From DASXKD01 sp963762735 (lineage in GTDB: Bacteria > Actinomycetota > Actinomycetes > Streptosporangiales > Streptosporangiaceae): DNA of 64,000 nt. This document shows, piece after piece, positions 45,057 through 53,916 of this stretch (the stretch's first letter is position 1; each line of letters opens with the position of its first letter). Location of the stretch: NCBI GenBank assembly GCA_963762735.1, contig CAVXMG010000021.1:124001-188000 (forward strand). Reading direction: 5' to 3'. The position numbers were made by a program, and so were the translations under genes. The notes beneath the pieces are model-generated. The model was not told the origin of the DNA, ran no database searches, and saw only the letters and a program-made list of their open reading frames with translations.

Positions 45057-45896
45057 GTGACGGCGATACCCGAGATCATGCTGAACAACGGCCGGACGAT
45101 CCCCCAGCTCGGCTTCGGGGTCTTCCTGGTCAAGCCGGAGGACACCGTCGAGGCCGTGACGCAGGCCCTGCAGGCGGGCTACCGGCACATCGACACCGCG
45201 CAGATGTACGGCAACGAGCGCGGGGTCGGCGAGGCGATCGCCAAGTCCGGCCTGGACCGCGGTGACGTCTTCGTCACCAGCAAGCTGGCCAACGACAGCC
45301 ACCGCCCCGACGACGCCCGCCGGGCGTTCGCCGGGTCACTGGACGCGCTCGGCTCCGACTACCTCGACCTGTTCCTTATCCACTGGCCGCTGCCCACGCG
45401 TTACGACGGCGACTACGTGTCGACCTGGCAGGTACTTGAGGAGTTCTACCGGGACGGCCGCGCGCGGTCCATCGGCGTCTCCAACTTCCAGCCGCACCAT
45501 CTGCGGCGGCTGCATAACGAGTGCGAGATCACCCCGGCGGTCGACCAGATCGAGGTCAACCCGTACCTGACCCAGCAGGAGGTGCGGGAGTTCTGCGCCG
45601 AGCATCAGATCGCGATCGAGGCGTGGTCACCGCTGGCGCGCGGCGGTGACCTGCTCCGCGATCCGGTCGTCGTCTCGATCGCCGAGGCGGCGGGCAAGAC
45701 ACCGGCCCAGGTCGTGCTGCGCTGGCACATCCAGCGTGGTGACATCATCTTCCCCAAGTCGGTCACCGCGGCCAGGATCAGGGAGAACATCGACATCTTC
45801 GACTTCGAGCTGTCCGGCCAGGACCACGAAGCGATCACCTCGCTGAACCGGAACCAGCGCACCGGCCCCGACCCGGACAAGTTCGGCGCGGTGTAA
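45057..45896 (+). CDS. Aldo/keto reductase
   Basis: 279 residues from GTG 45057, with GGAAGG 7 bases before it. Catalytic residues are visible: Asp and Tyr in GYRHIDTAQMYGNERGVGEAI, Lys in VFVTSKLAND and His in FLIHWPLPTRYDGDY. The NADPH site is IIFPKSVTAARIRENIDIFDFELSG. Close to the DkgA/2,5-diketo-gluconate reductase group of actinobacteria; reduces small aldehydes or ketones. Substrate not determinable. Confidence 0.94.
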   Translation: MTAIPEIMLNNGRTIPQLGFGVFLVKPEDTVEAVTQALQAGYRHIDTAQMYGNERGVGEAIAKSGLDRGDVFVTSKLANDSHRPDDARRAFAGSLDALGSDYLDLFLIHWPLPTRYDGDYVSTWQVLEEFYRDGRARSIGVSNFQPHHLRRLHNECEITPAVDQIEVNPYLTQQEVREFCAEHQIAIEAWSPLARGGDLLRDPVVVSIAEAAGKTPAQVVLRWHIQRGDIIFPKSVTAARIRENIDIFDFELSGQDHEAITSLNRNQRTGPDPDKFGAV

Positions 45897-45942
45897 CCGC
45901 CGGGACAAGGACCCCGGCCATGGTGACCTGGGAGGTGGCACG

Positions 45943-46875
45943 GTGACGACCGGCGAGAAGGTGCGGGCGGGCCGGGTGACCGTCGAGCTGTCCAACACGG
46001 GAAAGGTGCTCTTCCCCGGGGACGGGATCACCAAGGGTGACCTGGTCGCCTACTACCAGGCCGTGGCCGGCGAGATGCTCCCGCTGCTGCGGGACCGGCC
46101 GGTCTCCATGACCCGCTTCCCTGACGGCCTCACCAAAGCCGGCATCGTGCAGAAGAACGTGCCGGCCTATTTCCCGGACTGGATCACCCGGGTACGGGTC
46201 CGCAAGGAGGGCGGCTCGCTGCAGCAGGTCGTCTGCGACAAGCCCGCCACGATCGTGTACCTGGCGAACCAGGCGTGCATCGAACTGCACGCGTTCCTGA
46301 GCAGGCTGGACCATATCGACGAGCCGGACCAGTTGATCTTCGACATGGACCCGCCGGACGGGAACCGGTTCGATGACGTCAGGGAATGCGCGTTGCGGCT
46401 GCGTGAGCTGCTGACCGGGGAACTGGGCCTGCCGGCGTTCGTGAAGACCACCGGCGGCAGGGGGTTGCACGTGCACGTGCCGCTGAATGCCAGGCAGGAT
46501 TTCGGCGCCGTGCGGGAGTTCGCCCGGCAGGCCGCCGAACTGCTGGCCGCCCGGAATCCGGACCTGGTCACCACCGAGCAGCGCAAGGACAAGCGCGGCT
46601 CGCGCATCTACGCCGACCTCATGCGCAACGCCTACGCCCAGCTCGCCGTCGCGCCCTACTCGGTCCGCGCCCGGCCGGGCGCCCCGGTGGCCACCCCGCT
46701 GAGCTGGGACGAGCTGGACGACGAGGCGCTGCGCCCGGATCGGTTCACGCTGCGCACCGTGCCGGACCGGATCCGCGAGGCCGGGCTGACGGGCGGCGGC
46801 CCCTGGGCGGAAATGGCCCGGCGGCGGCCCGGGCTCGCCCGGGCGCGGGAGTCCCTGCGGCGGCTCACCGCATGA
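45943..46875 (+). CDS. Stand-alone LigD polymerase/primase domain (NHEJ)
   Basis: 310 residues. An archaeo-eukaryotic primase-type fold: LSNTGKVLFPGDGITKGDLVAYY, RPVSMTRFPDGL, YLANQACIELHAFLSR, the metal-binding pair in IFDMDPPD and the conserved His in GGRGLHVHVPL. In non-homologous end joining this domain adds nucleotides at broken ends. No Ku, ligase or nuclease gene is near, so it would act with partners encoded elsewhere. The 3' end of the gene is normal. Confidence 0.93.
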   Translation: MTTGEKVRAGRVTVELSNTGKVLFPGDGITKGDLVAYYQAVAGEMLPLLRDRPVSMTRFPDGLTKAGIVQKNVPAYFPDWITRVRVRKEGGSLQQVVCDKPATIVYLANQACIELHAFLSRLDHIDEPDQLIFDMDPPDGNRFDDVRECALRLRELLTGELGLPAFVKTTGGRGLHVHVPLNARQDFGAVREFARQAAELLAARNPDLVTTEQRKDKRGSRIYADLMRNAYAQLAVAPYSVRARPGAPVATPLSWDELDDEALRPDRFTLRTVPDRIREAGLTGGGPWAEMARRRPGLARARESLRRLTA

Positions 46876-46931
46876 CCGGCGGGGCGCGGAGTTCTTAGCC
46901 GGCAACGGGGATCGCCGACCTGTCCCTGTGA

Positions 46932-46971
46932 TCGCAAAGAGTTGCGAACTGTAGCGACTTGATTACGCTAC
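46932..46971. promoter_or_regulatory. Two inverted repeats just before the deacetylase-like gene
   Basis: TCGCAA-AGAG-TTGCGA (46932-46947) and GTAGCG-n9-CGCTAC (46951-46971). Both are within 50 bases of GTG 46981, in a relatively A/T-rich stretch, so operator or promoter sites are likely. Confidence 0.4.
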
Positions 46972-46980
46972 GCTCTCCGG

Positions 46981-48066
46981 GTGCTGAGGAACCGCGGGGT
47001 GCACAGCCTGGACACGGCCTGGATCCGCGCGCTGGCCGGCGGGGGTGTCCTCGCCTGCGTCGCGGCCGTCGCGCTGGTGGGGTGGCTGCATATCGGCCGG
47101 GCCGGGAACGCTCAGCCGCGGCCACGGCCGCGGCCCGTGCCCGCGGCCCAGGCGGCCATGTGGCGTGAATGGCGGTCGTTCCCCGGCTACCGCGATGTCG
47201 TGCCGGTGCTGATGTACCACAGCATCGGCGGGCGCCCGAGTTACCTCACCACCTCCCGCACCCAGTTCGCCGAGCAGATGCAGGCGCTCAAGCTCGGCGG
47301 GTTCCACACGCTGACGATTCAGCAATACGCCGCCTACGTGCATGGCGACCTGCGCAGCCTGCCCGAGCGGCCCATCCTGCTCACCTTCGACGACGGGCGG
47401 CAGGACGCCTACGTGGCCGCGAACGGGATTCTCCACAGCTACGGCTTCCACGCGACGGAACTCGCCGTCCCGGGCTGGGTCGTGCACAACCCCGGATTCA
47501 GCGTGTCGTGGGCCGAGCTTGAGCAGATGCACCGCGGCACCACCTGGGACGTCGAATCCCACTTCGGCTACGGGCCGGAAAAGGTCACGGTCAGCAAGAC
47601 GGGCAAGACCGGGGCGAGATTCGCCTACCTGCAGTACCTCCCGGCGGTCCCCGGCCGGCCGGGGCATCCGGGCCACCTCGGCCACCTGGAGGCGTTCGCC
47701 GAGTTCCAGAAGGCGTTCACCGGCAACGAACTGTATGGCATCCAGCAGTTCCGTGACCATCTGCCCGGCTTCCAGCCGCTCGCCACGGCAATCCCCGGCT
47801 CCGACTACGGCCAGGCCGGCACGAACGACCGGCTGATCCCGTCGTACGTGCTGTCGTGGCTGGACCACCATTTCAGCGTGGTGTTCGGCGGGGATTACCT
47901 CAACCAGGGCAAGGGCCGCCTGCTGCAGATCCCCGGCCGGTTCTCGCCGAGGCTCTCCTACCGCATGTCCCTGGGCCCGAAGGACACCCTGGCGGTGCTG
48001 CGCTGCCGGCTGTTCGACTTCGTCCGCCGCGTCCCGATCGCCGACGAGCGCCGCTGCCCGGGCTAA
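46981..48066 (+). CDS. Polysaccharide-deacetylase-family protein, membrane-anchored
   Basis: 361 residues. One N-terminal helix (about residues 15-37, ALAGGGVLACVAAVALVGW), then a Pro/Arg linker, then the NodB-type fold. PVLMYHSIGG opens it, TFDDGRQDAY is the catalytic-base/metal motif, and WDVESHFGYG marks the expected HxxxH site. The second His of that motif is Gly here, so metal binding may differ. A Gly/His/Pro-rich insert follows (PGRPGHPGHLGHLEAF). Probably acts on a cell-surface polysaccharide. Its stop overlaps the convergent CYTH/CHAD gene by 4 bases. Confidence 0.85.
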   Translation: MLRNRGVHSLDTAWIRALAGGGVLACVAAVALVGWLHIGRAGNAQPRPRPRPVPAAQAAMWREWRSFPGYRDVVPVLMYHSIGGRPSYLTTSRTQFAEQMQALKLGGFHTLTIQQYAAYVHGDLRSLPERPILLTFDDGRQDAYVAANGILHSYGFHATELAVPGWVVHNPGFSVSWAELEQMHRGTTWDVESHFGYGPEKVTVSKTGKTGARFAYLQYLPAVPGRPGHPGHLGHLEAFAEFQKAFTGNELYGIQQFRDHLPGFQPLATAIPGSDYGQAGTNDRLIPSYVLSWLDHHFSVVFGGDYLNQGKGRLLQIPGRFSPRLSYRMSLGPKDTLAVLRCRLFDFVRRVPIADERRCPG

Positions 48067-49577
48067 TACAGCCACCCAGGCTTGCGCGCGGCCTTCTTCC
48101 AGATGCGGCGGGCCTCGGCCTGGAGCCGCTCGCCTTCGCAGGCGTCCCGCTCGCAGAGCAGGCCGTAGCTGAACGCGTTCTCGCCGGCCAGGTGCGCGCC
48201 CATGCCCAGGTCCCGCGCTGCCACGCCGGCGATGACGCAGTCCTGGTGCTCGCCGAGCACCGACTGGACCTGCTTCATCCGCTTCGCGAACCTGGCCGCC
48301 CTCCCGCCGATCGCCGGGGCCATCGCCTCGGCCGCGAAGCGGGCCCGCCTGGCCGCCTTGCGTGCCTGGTGCAGTGCTTCGTTGCGTGACTGGCCGGGGG
48401 CAGTGCGCCAGGCCCGGCGCATCCGCCGGTTCATCCGCCGGTGGCCGCGCCGCGCCGCCGCCGGGAGCACGTCAGCGGCGGTCCGGGCCGCCTCAGTGGT
48501 GAGCGGCGGGCCGGCCAGCAGCCCGTCGATGTCGTCGAGCAGCGCGAAATACCGCTCCGAGTCGAGCGCGGCGAGCAGTTCGGTGCGCGCGGCCGCGCGC
48601 ACCGAGGCGAAATGACCCTGGATCCGCGCTTCGACCGGTCCGATGCGCAGTTCCACGGGAGCCTGACTCAGCCTGCTCCGCAGGTGAGCGTCCAGCACCT
48701 CCCCGTCGCGGGCCGCGCCAAGCACGCCGCCGAGCCACTTGAGGTCTGCGGCCAGCCCCGAGGTGGCGTCCTGGCGCAGGATGTGCCGGAACGAGCGGAG
48801 CGTGCTGCGCAGGCGCCGGCTGGCCACCCGCATCTGGTGCACGGCATCGGGCTCGTCCAGGCGCACAAGCGGATCCAGCGACATCAGCGCGTCAGCCTGA
48901 GACCGCAGGTAAGCCAGCACGACCTGGCCGGCGGGCGAGGACGCGGTCAGCGGGGGGCGGCCGTCTGGCCCAGGAAGCCGGCCGCCGAGCGCCCGGGCCA
49001 GCTTCGCCGTCCGGCCGGCGGGGCGCAAGCCGCCGTGACGCAGCAGTTCGTCGGCCGCCCGGAGCAGCCGCCGGTCACCGCCGGTCAACTCCACCTCGAC
49101 CTCCTGCCATCTGGGCACCACGGTGCCCGGGCCAAGTGCCTGCGCGGAAACATCGTCGGCCGCGACCTCGGCGAGCGACTCCCCCGCCTCGTCGAGCAGG
49201 ATCAGGCGCTGCCGCGTCGTGGTCAGCCGGGCGATGGGCGCCAGCGGCGCGCCGCGGGTGTGCACGCGTACCAGGCCGGCCAGTTCTGCGGGAACCCGTC
49301 CGTCCGCTCCGCCGAGCGGCCGCCGGATCTCCCGGCGGGTGCCGCCGCCGAGCGGCAGCTTCAGGTGCCAGCCGTCATCGTGGCCGCCGGAGCGCCGCCG
49401 CAGGGTGATTCCGGCACGGATCAGCCGCAGGTCGCCGGTGTCGTAGTACTCGGCTTCAAGCACCTGTTCCTGCGGCACCGAGGTGCCCGCCACCCGCGGC
49501 AGGCGATCCAGGCCGGGCAGGCCCGCACCGGCTGGCGCGTCGTATTTGGCCTCGGTTTCGTTCACGTTCACAGACAT
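48063..49577 (-). CDS. CYTH and CHAD domain protein (polyphosphate-related)
   Basis: 504 residues. The N-terminal CYTH domain has the ExExK motif in NETEAKYDAP, then EYYDTGDLRLIRAGITLRRR and WHLKLPLGGGTRREIRRPL. CHAD starts near residue 215 with VLAYLRSQADALMSLDPLVR and continues with VHQMRVASRRLRSTLRSFR and HQARKAARRARFAAEA. CYTH enzymes handle triphosphates or polyphosphate, and CHAD binds polyphosphate. Third gene of the whiB operon, starting 38 bases after the DUF6328 stop. Confidence 0.93.
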   Translation of the reverse strand: MSVNVNETEAKYDAPAGAGLPGLDRLPRVAGTSVPQEQVLEAEYYDTGDLRLIRAGITLRRRSGGHDDGWHLKLPLGGGTRREIRRPLGGADGRVPAELAGLVRVHTRGAPLAPIARLTTTRQRLILLDEAGESLAEVAADDVSAQALGPGTVVPRWQEVEVELTGGDRRLLRAADELLRHGGLRPAGRTAKLARALGGRLPGPDGRPPLTASSPAGQVVLAYLRSQADALMSLDPLVRLDEPDAVHQMRVASRRLRSTLRSFRHILRQDATSGLAADLKWLGGVLGAARDGEVLDAHLRSRLSQAPVELRIGPVEARIQGHFASVRAAARTELLAALDSERYFALLDDIDGLLAGPPLTTEAARTAADVLPAAARRGHRRMNRRMRRAWRTAPGQSRNEALHQARKAARRARFAAEAMAPAIGGRAARFAKRMKQVQSVLGEHQDCVIAGVAARDLGMGAHLAGENAFSYGLLCERDACEGERLQAEARRIWKKAARKPGWLY

Positions 49578-49615
49578 CCCGGTCCGCTACCCCGTTCGGG
49601 CTGGTCAATTCACCG

Positions 49616-50121
49616 TTATGACAGGAACCGGGTGCGGCGGCGGGCGAGCGGCAGCACGAACCACAGCACCGCGAACAGGCACACCACGAAGACCGTGACG
49701 AGCGCCACCGTCACGCCCCGGTCCACGAAGCTGACCACCAGGAGCACGGCAGCCGAGACGGCCAGGCCCACCGCGGCCAGGCCGAGGATCGCCAGGATGT
49801 TGGCGTCCTTGACGAGCTGCTCCTTGCGGTTCATGCGGAACACCAGCCGGTGGTAGGCAACCGGCGCCAGCAGCAGCGCGGTCGCGGTCGCGGCGAGCAG
49901 CAGCGCGGCCACGTACAGGCCGTGCTGCGCATGGCTCAGCTTGACGAACCTGGTGGTGAACGGGATCGAGAGCAGGAACCCGAAAAGCACCTGGACGCCC
50001 AGGCCCGCTACCCGCAGTTCCTGCAGCAGTTCGATCAGGTTGCGGTCGTCGCGTTCCGCCTCGGTCTCGCCCGGGCGGGCCGCTCGGCCTCCGCGGCCGC
50101 TTGCCTCCCCGGGTGGTTCAC
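49616..50121 (-). CDS. DUF6328-like four-helix membrane protein, one frame break
   Basis: GTG 50121 overlaps the whiB stop as GTGA. The N-terminus reads VNHPGRQAAAEAERPAR and, after a frame change near 50070, ETEAERDDRNLIELLQELRVAGLGVQVLFGFLLSIPF. The helices (LYVAALLLAATATALLLAP, ANILAILGLAAVGLAVSAAV, VALVTVFVVCLFAVLWFVLP) and the AYHRLVFR loop match the DUF6328 family as I recall it. Adding one G to GGG restores the frame, and 506 bases plus one gives 169 codons. Without repair the longest start is GTG 49990. Confidence 0.75.
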
Positions 50122-50441
50122 CGCGCCCGGGCTGCTTCCGGCATGCGAACCGGGACGCGGGGGCCGCCGGGCAGCGAAGGAACGCCGGCCCTGCGGTTGC
50201 GCCGCAGCAGCCGCCGGCGCTCTTCCTCGGTCATCCCGCCCCACACCCCCTGGATCGAACCGGCGTCGAGCGCGTAGCGGAGGCAGTCCCGCTGGATTTC
50301 GCAGCGCGCGCAGACCGCTTTGGCACGCATGACCTGCCGGACCGCGGGGCCTGAGTGAGAGATCGGAAAGAAAAGCTCTGGGTCGGCGGTGGCACATGCG
50401 GCACGTGACCACCAGCCGGCGCGGTTGTCCATTTCAGTCAT
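50118..50441 (-). CDS. WhiB-family iron-sulfur transcriptional regulator
   Basis: 107 residues from ATG 50441 (GAGGT 5 bases upstream). The four cluster Cys are at positions 16, 44, 47 and 53 (AACAT, VCARCEIQRDC), with the GVWGG turn and a basic C-terminal part (EEERRRLLRRNRRAG) for DNA or sigma contacts. WhiB proteins exist only in actinobacteria and their phages. First gene of a three-gene unit with the DUF6328-like and CYTH/CHAD genes. Confidence 0.94.
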   Translation of the reverse strand: MTEMDNRAGWWSRAACATADPELFFPISHSGPAVRQVMRAKAVCARCEIQRDCLRYALDAGSIQGVWGGMTEEERRRLLRRNRRAGVPSLPGGPRVPVRMPEAARAR

Positions 50442-50652
50442 CCGGACCTCGGATTTCTCGTCCTGTACTGACCTGGGCGCAGCCGGGCAGGGCGCAGCCG
50501 GCCCGGCCACAAGTCCTCCGCCTGCCCGCGCAGGCGCGGTCTAATCGCCGTGGCGCCACAAATCCCGGCAAAGATGTTTGCGCTGCTGCGCGGGGGCAGG
50601 AATCCCCGGTGCGCCCGGACGGCGCGCCTCGGCGAGCGGAGGAAGGGCGGGC

Positions 50653-51567
50653 ATGGGGGAACAGTCGGCCACCCGCCGTACCGTGCTGATCGCGGGTGCG
50701 GCGAACATCTTCGTCGGGCTGATCAAGCTCGCAGCGGGGATCCTGGTGGGCTCGAGCGCCATGCTCGCGGAGGCCGCGCATTCCGTCGCGGACACGCTCA
50801 ACCAGGGGTTCCTGCTGGCGTCGCTGCGCAAGGGCGCGCGGCCCGCCGACGCCAAGCACCCGTTCGGGTATGGCCAGGAACGGTACTTCTGGTCGCTGCT
50901 CGCGGCGTTCGGGATCTTCATCGCCGGTGGCGGGTTCTCCATCTTCGAGGGCCTGCTCGCGCTCGGGCACGAAAGCAGCGGCAGCCCGCTGCTCGCCTAC
51001 GTGGTCCTCGTGGTGGCCGGCCTGGCCGAGGGGACATCCCTGGTCCGGGCGCTGAAGCAGATGCGCGGCGAGGCCCGCCGCAGCCACACCGAACTGCTCG
51101 ACCACGTGCGCGGCAGCCCGGACACCACGGTCAAGGCGGCCCTGTTCGAGGACTCGGCCGCGATGGTCGGCCTGGTGCTCGCCGGGCTCGGGCTGGTCCT
51201 GCGGCAGGTGACCGGGTCGCCGGTCTGGGACGGTGCCGCCTCGATCGCGATCGGCGTCCTGCTCATCGTGGTCGCGGTCCGGCTCGGCATGGACAACAGG
51301 GAGTTCCTCATCGGCCGGGCGGCCGACCCCAGGGAACTGCGCGCCATCCGGGAGGAGATCGAGCAGACGCCAGGCGTGGACGAGCTTCTCGAACTGCTCA
51401 CCATGTATCTCGGCCCGGAGCATCTGATCGTGGCCGCCCGGGTGGCCTTCAGCGACGACATCAGCGCGGACCGCGCCGAGGATGCGGCCGGCGACATCGA
51501 CAAACGGCTCGCCGACCGGCTGCCGATGGTCCCGCATGTGTTCCTGGACCCCACCCAGACGGGCTAG
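50653..51567 (+). CDS. Cation diffusion facilitator (CDF) metal efflux protein
   Basis: 304 residues; ATG 50653 follows GGAAGGGCGGG. Six-helix CDF protein: IKLAAGILVGSSAMLAEAAHSVADTLNQGFLL contains the H/AxxxD metal-site pattern on helix 2. AKHPFGYGQERYFWSLLAAFG is the family signature. EDSAAMVGLVLAGLG is the helix-5 site, and the C-terminal part is a cytoplasmic domain. Probably exports a divalent metal (Zn, Fe or Mn) by proton antiport. Its TAG and the convergent GH15 stop share a CTAG. Confidence 0.92.
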   Translation: MGEQSATRRTVLIAGAANIFVGLIKLAAGILVGSSAMLAEAAHSVADTLNQGFLLASLRKGARPADAKHPFGYGQERYFWSLLAAFGIFIAGGGFSIFEGLLALGHESSGSPLLAYVVLVVAGLAEGTSLVRALKQMRGEARRSHTELLDHVRGSPDTTVKAALFEDSAAMVGLVLAGLGLVLRQVTGSPVWDGAASIAIGVLLIVVAVRLGMDNREFLIGRAADPRELRAIREEIEQTPGVDELLELLTMYLGPEHLIVAARVAFSDDISADRAEDAAGDIDKRLADRLPMVPHVFLDPTQTG

Positions 51568-53318
51568 GAGCGCGCCGACAGGCGGGCGGCCGTCTCCAGC
51601 ATCCCCGCGTGCACGAAGGCCTGCGGCAGGTTGCCCCGCAACTGGCGCTGGTGCACGTCGTACTCCTCGGTGTACAGGCCCGCAGGTCCGCAGGCAGCGC
51701 GGTTGCGCTCGAACCAGTGCGCCGCCTCCGCGTCCTGCCCGCACGCCTGCGCGACCTGCGCCAGCCAGAACCCGCAGAGCAGGAACGCGCCCTCCGCCTT
51801 GTGCAGCGGCCGGGCGTCGTGCCGGAACCGGTACACGTACCCGTCTTCGGCCAGTTCCTCGCGGACCGCGCGGACCGTCGCGAGGGCGCGCGGGTCGTCG
51901 GCTGGCAGGGCACCACGGATCACCGGCAGCAGCAGCGCGGCATCGACCCGCGCGTCGGCGGGTGAGCGCTGCCACCGGCCGGTCGGGTGGACGCAGTCGC
52001 TCAGGCTGGCCTGGATCTTGTCAGCCAGCGCGCTCCACTCGGCGGCCTGCCGGTGCCCGTGCCCGCCAGGCGGCCCGTCCGCCGCGGCGGCCAGCGAGCG
52101 CAGCCCGGACACGCAGGTGAGCCGGGAATGCGCCCAGCGCTGGTCGTCCAGTTCCCAAAGCCCTGCGTCGGGCTCGGCCCAGCGCCGGCCGATCGCGTCG
52201 GCCGCTACGGCCGCAGCCCGCCAGTTCTCCTCGGCCAGCAGGTCCAGCCGCGCGGCGGCGGCCAGCAGTTCCAGGATCTCCCCCAGCCCGTCGAGCTGGA
52301 ACTGGCCGATGACCCGGTTCCCCGCCCGGGCCGCGCCGCCGGGGTACCCGCGCAGCCGCAGGTTCCGCTCGTCCGGGATGCGCCCGCCGCTGACCGTGTA
52401 GGCGGGCAACAGCCCGGGTCCGTCGGCGAGGATCCGCTCGGTGAGGAACCGGATGGTTCCCTCCAGGAGCGGGTGGGGACCGTGCGCGGCGACCGCCAGG
52501 CCCGCGTAGCACTGGTCACGGATCCAGGCATACCTGTAGTCGTAGTTCCGCCCGCCTTCCAGGCGTTCGGGCAGCGAGGTGGTCGCGGCGGCGACCATCG
52601 CGCCGCTGCCCGAGGTCAGCCCCTGCAGGACGGCGTAGGCGTGGCGGGCGTCCCGCACGGCGATCAGGTCCGCGCAGTCGGGCACCACGGCGGACCAGGA
52701 CTCCTCGGTCGCCGCCCAGGCGTCGTCCGGCTCGGGCGGCGGCGCGTCAAACGGACGGTCAGAAAGTTCCAGGACCAGGTCGTGGTGCCCGCCCGCGGGC
52801 AGCGACAGGGTGAAGGCGAGGCCGTCCGCGGTGCGCCGGGCCCGGGCGGCGCCCGACCAGCGGAACCTGATCGCACCGCTACGCCCCGTCCAGTACCCGT
52901 CGGCCCGGGACAGGCCGGTCATCCGGCTGCGGCCGAACCCGGCCCGGACGTCCAGCAGCACGTCCACCCTGGCCGGCCCGTCGACCGCCTCGATCCGCCG
53001 CAGGATCACGGCCTTGTGCGGGTCGGCGGGCCTGGCCAGCGCCTCCCGGCATTCGGTGTGCGAGGAGCCGCCACCCCACCGGCTCCGCCAGATGAGGCTG
53101 CCGGTCTCGTAGTAGCCGCCCCAGACGTTCCAGGGGTCCGACGGGGTGACCGCGTACCTGCCCTGCCCGCCGAGCAGCCCGCTGAATGCGGCCGGGCTGT
53201 CCCAGTGCGGCGCGCACAGCCAGGCGATCGCCCCGTCCGGGCCGATCAGGGCGCCCCGCTCGCCGTCGGCGATCAGGGCGTATTCACGCAGCACGTGCGG
53301 CCGGAACGGTCTGTTCAC
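51564..53318 (-). CDS. Glycoside hydrolase family 15 protein
   Basis: 584 residues from GTG 53318, after AGGAG. The N-terminal supersandwich domain (about residues 1-250) starts REYALIADGERGALIGPDGAIAWLCAPHWDSPA. The catalytic (alpha/alpha)6 barrel has LPERLEGGRNYDYRYAWIRDQCYAGLAVAAHG and, near the end, YTEEYDVHQRQLRGNLPQAFVHAG, with the catalytic Glu. The family includes glucoamylases, glucodextranases and trehalases. No signal peptide, so an intracellular alpha-glucan or trehalose substrate is likely. Confidence 0.93.
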   Translation of the reverse strand: MNRPFRPHVLREYALIADGERGALIGPDGAIAWLCAPHWDSPAAFSGLLGGQGRYAVTPSDPWNVWGGYYETGSLIWRSRWGGGSSHTECREALARPADPHKAVILRRIEAVDGPARVDVLLDVRAGFGRSRMTGLSRADGYWTGRSGAIRFRWSGAARARRTADGLAFTLSLPAGGHHDLVLELSDRPFDAPPPEPDDAWAATEESWSAVVPDCADLIAVRDARHAYAVLQGLTSGSGAMVAAATTSLPERLEGGRNYDYRYAWIRDQCYAGLAVAAHGPHPLLEGTIRFLTERILADGPGLLPAYTVSGGRIPDERNLRLRGYPGGAARAGNRVIGQFQLDGLGEILELLAAAARLDLLAEENWRAAAVAADAIGRRWAEPDAGLWELDDQRWAHSRLTCVSGLRSLAAAADGPPGGHGHRQAAEWSALADKIQASLSDCVHPTGRWQRSPADARVDAALLLPVIRGALPADDPRALATVRAVREELAEDGYVYRFRHDARPLHKAEGAFLLCGFWLAQVAQACGQDAEAAHWFERNRAACGPAGLYTEEYDVHQRQLRGNLPQAFVHAGMLETAARLSARS

Positions 53319-53457
53319 GCCGGTGCTCCTGTCCCGAAGATCGCCAGCGAAACACCGTCGCCTCGTGGGAGGGCCGCGTTTGGCCGCGACCATCTCGGGC
53401 AGTCGAGCTTTGACCCAAGCGACGGCGCGGGTGCGCGCCGCCCGGGAAGAAGGATTC

Positions 53458-53916
53458 ATGATGACCGAACCAGAACACCGGACCGTCGTGGTGGCAGTCG
53501 AGGCGGGCCGTGGCTCCCGGAAGGCCATCAGGCTGGCCGCCCAGGAAGCCCGCTATCGTGACGCGCCGCTCATCGCGGTCATGGCCTACAGCGGCGACCG
53601 CGCCGAGGCACCGGCCGTGCGCCCGGTGGCCATGTTGCGCGCGCCGGGCGACGCGCCGGGCGAGGAGCACCTCGTCGCCGAATCGGCGCTGCGGGACGCG
53701 GTCGTCGACGCGCTCGGCGAGGATGCGGACCGGGTCGAACTACGCACCACCCTGGGTCTGGCGGGGCGCAACCTGATCGATACGGCTCGTCGGGTCAACG
53801 CACAGCTCATCGTCCTGGCCGGGCGGGGCAGCGCCTCCATGCTGCTCGGCACGGTGAGCCAGTACGTGCTGCGCAGGGCACCCTGCCCGGTCCTGGTGGT
53901 GCCGGAGGCCCGCTAG
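53458..53916 (+). CDS. Universal stress protein (UspA family)
   Basis: 152 residues; AAGAAGGA precedes a double ATG at 53458/53461. One Usp domain: VVVAVEAGRGSRKAIRLAAQEA and the nucleotide-binding end AQLIVLAGRGSASMLLGTVSQYVLRRAPCPVLVVPE. Probably ATP-binding. Divergent from the GH15 gene and convergent, with a 4-base overlap, with the anti-sigma-type ATPase. Confidence 0.93.
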   Translation: MMTEPEHRTVVVAVEAGRGSRKAIRLAAQEARYRDAPLIAVMAYSGDRAEAPAVRPVAMLRAPGDAPGEEHLVAESALRDAVVDALGEDADRVELRTTLGLAGRNLIDTARRVNAQLIVLAGRGSASMLLGTVSQYVLRRAPCPVLVVPEAR

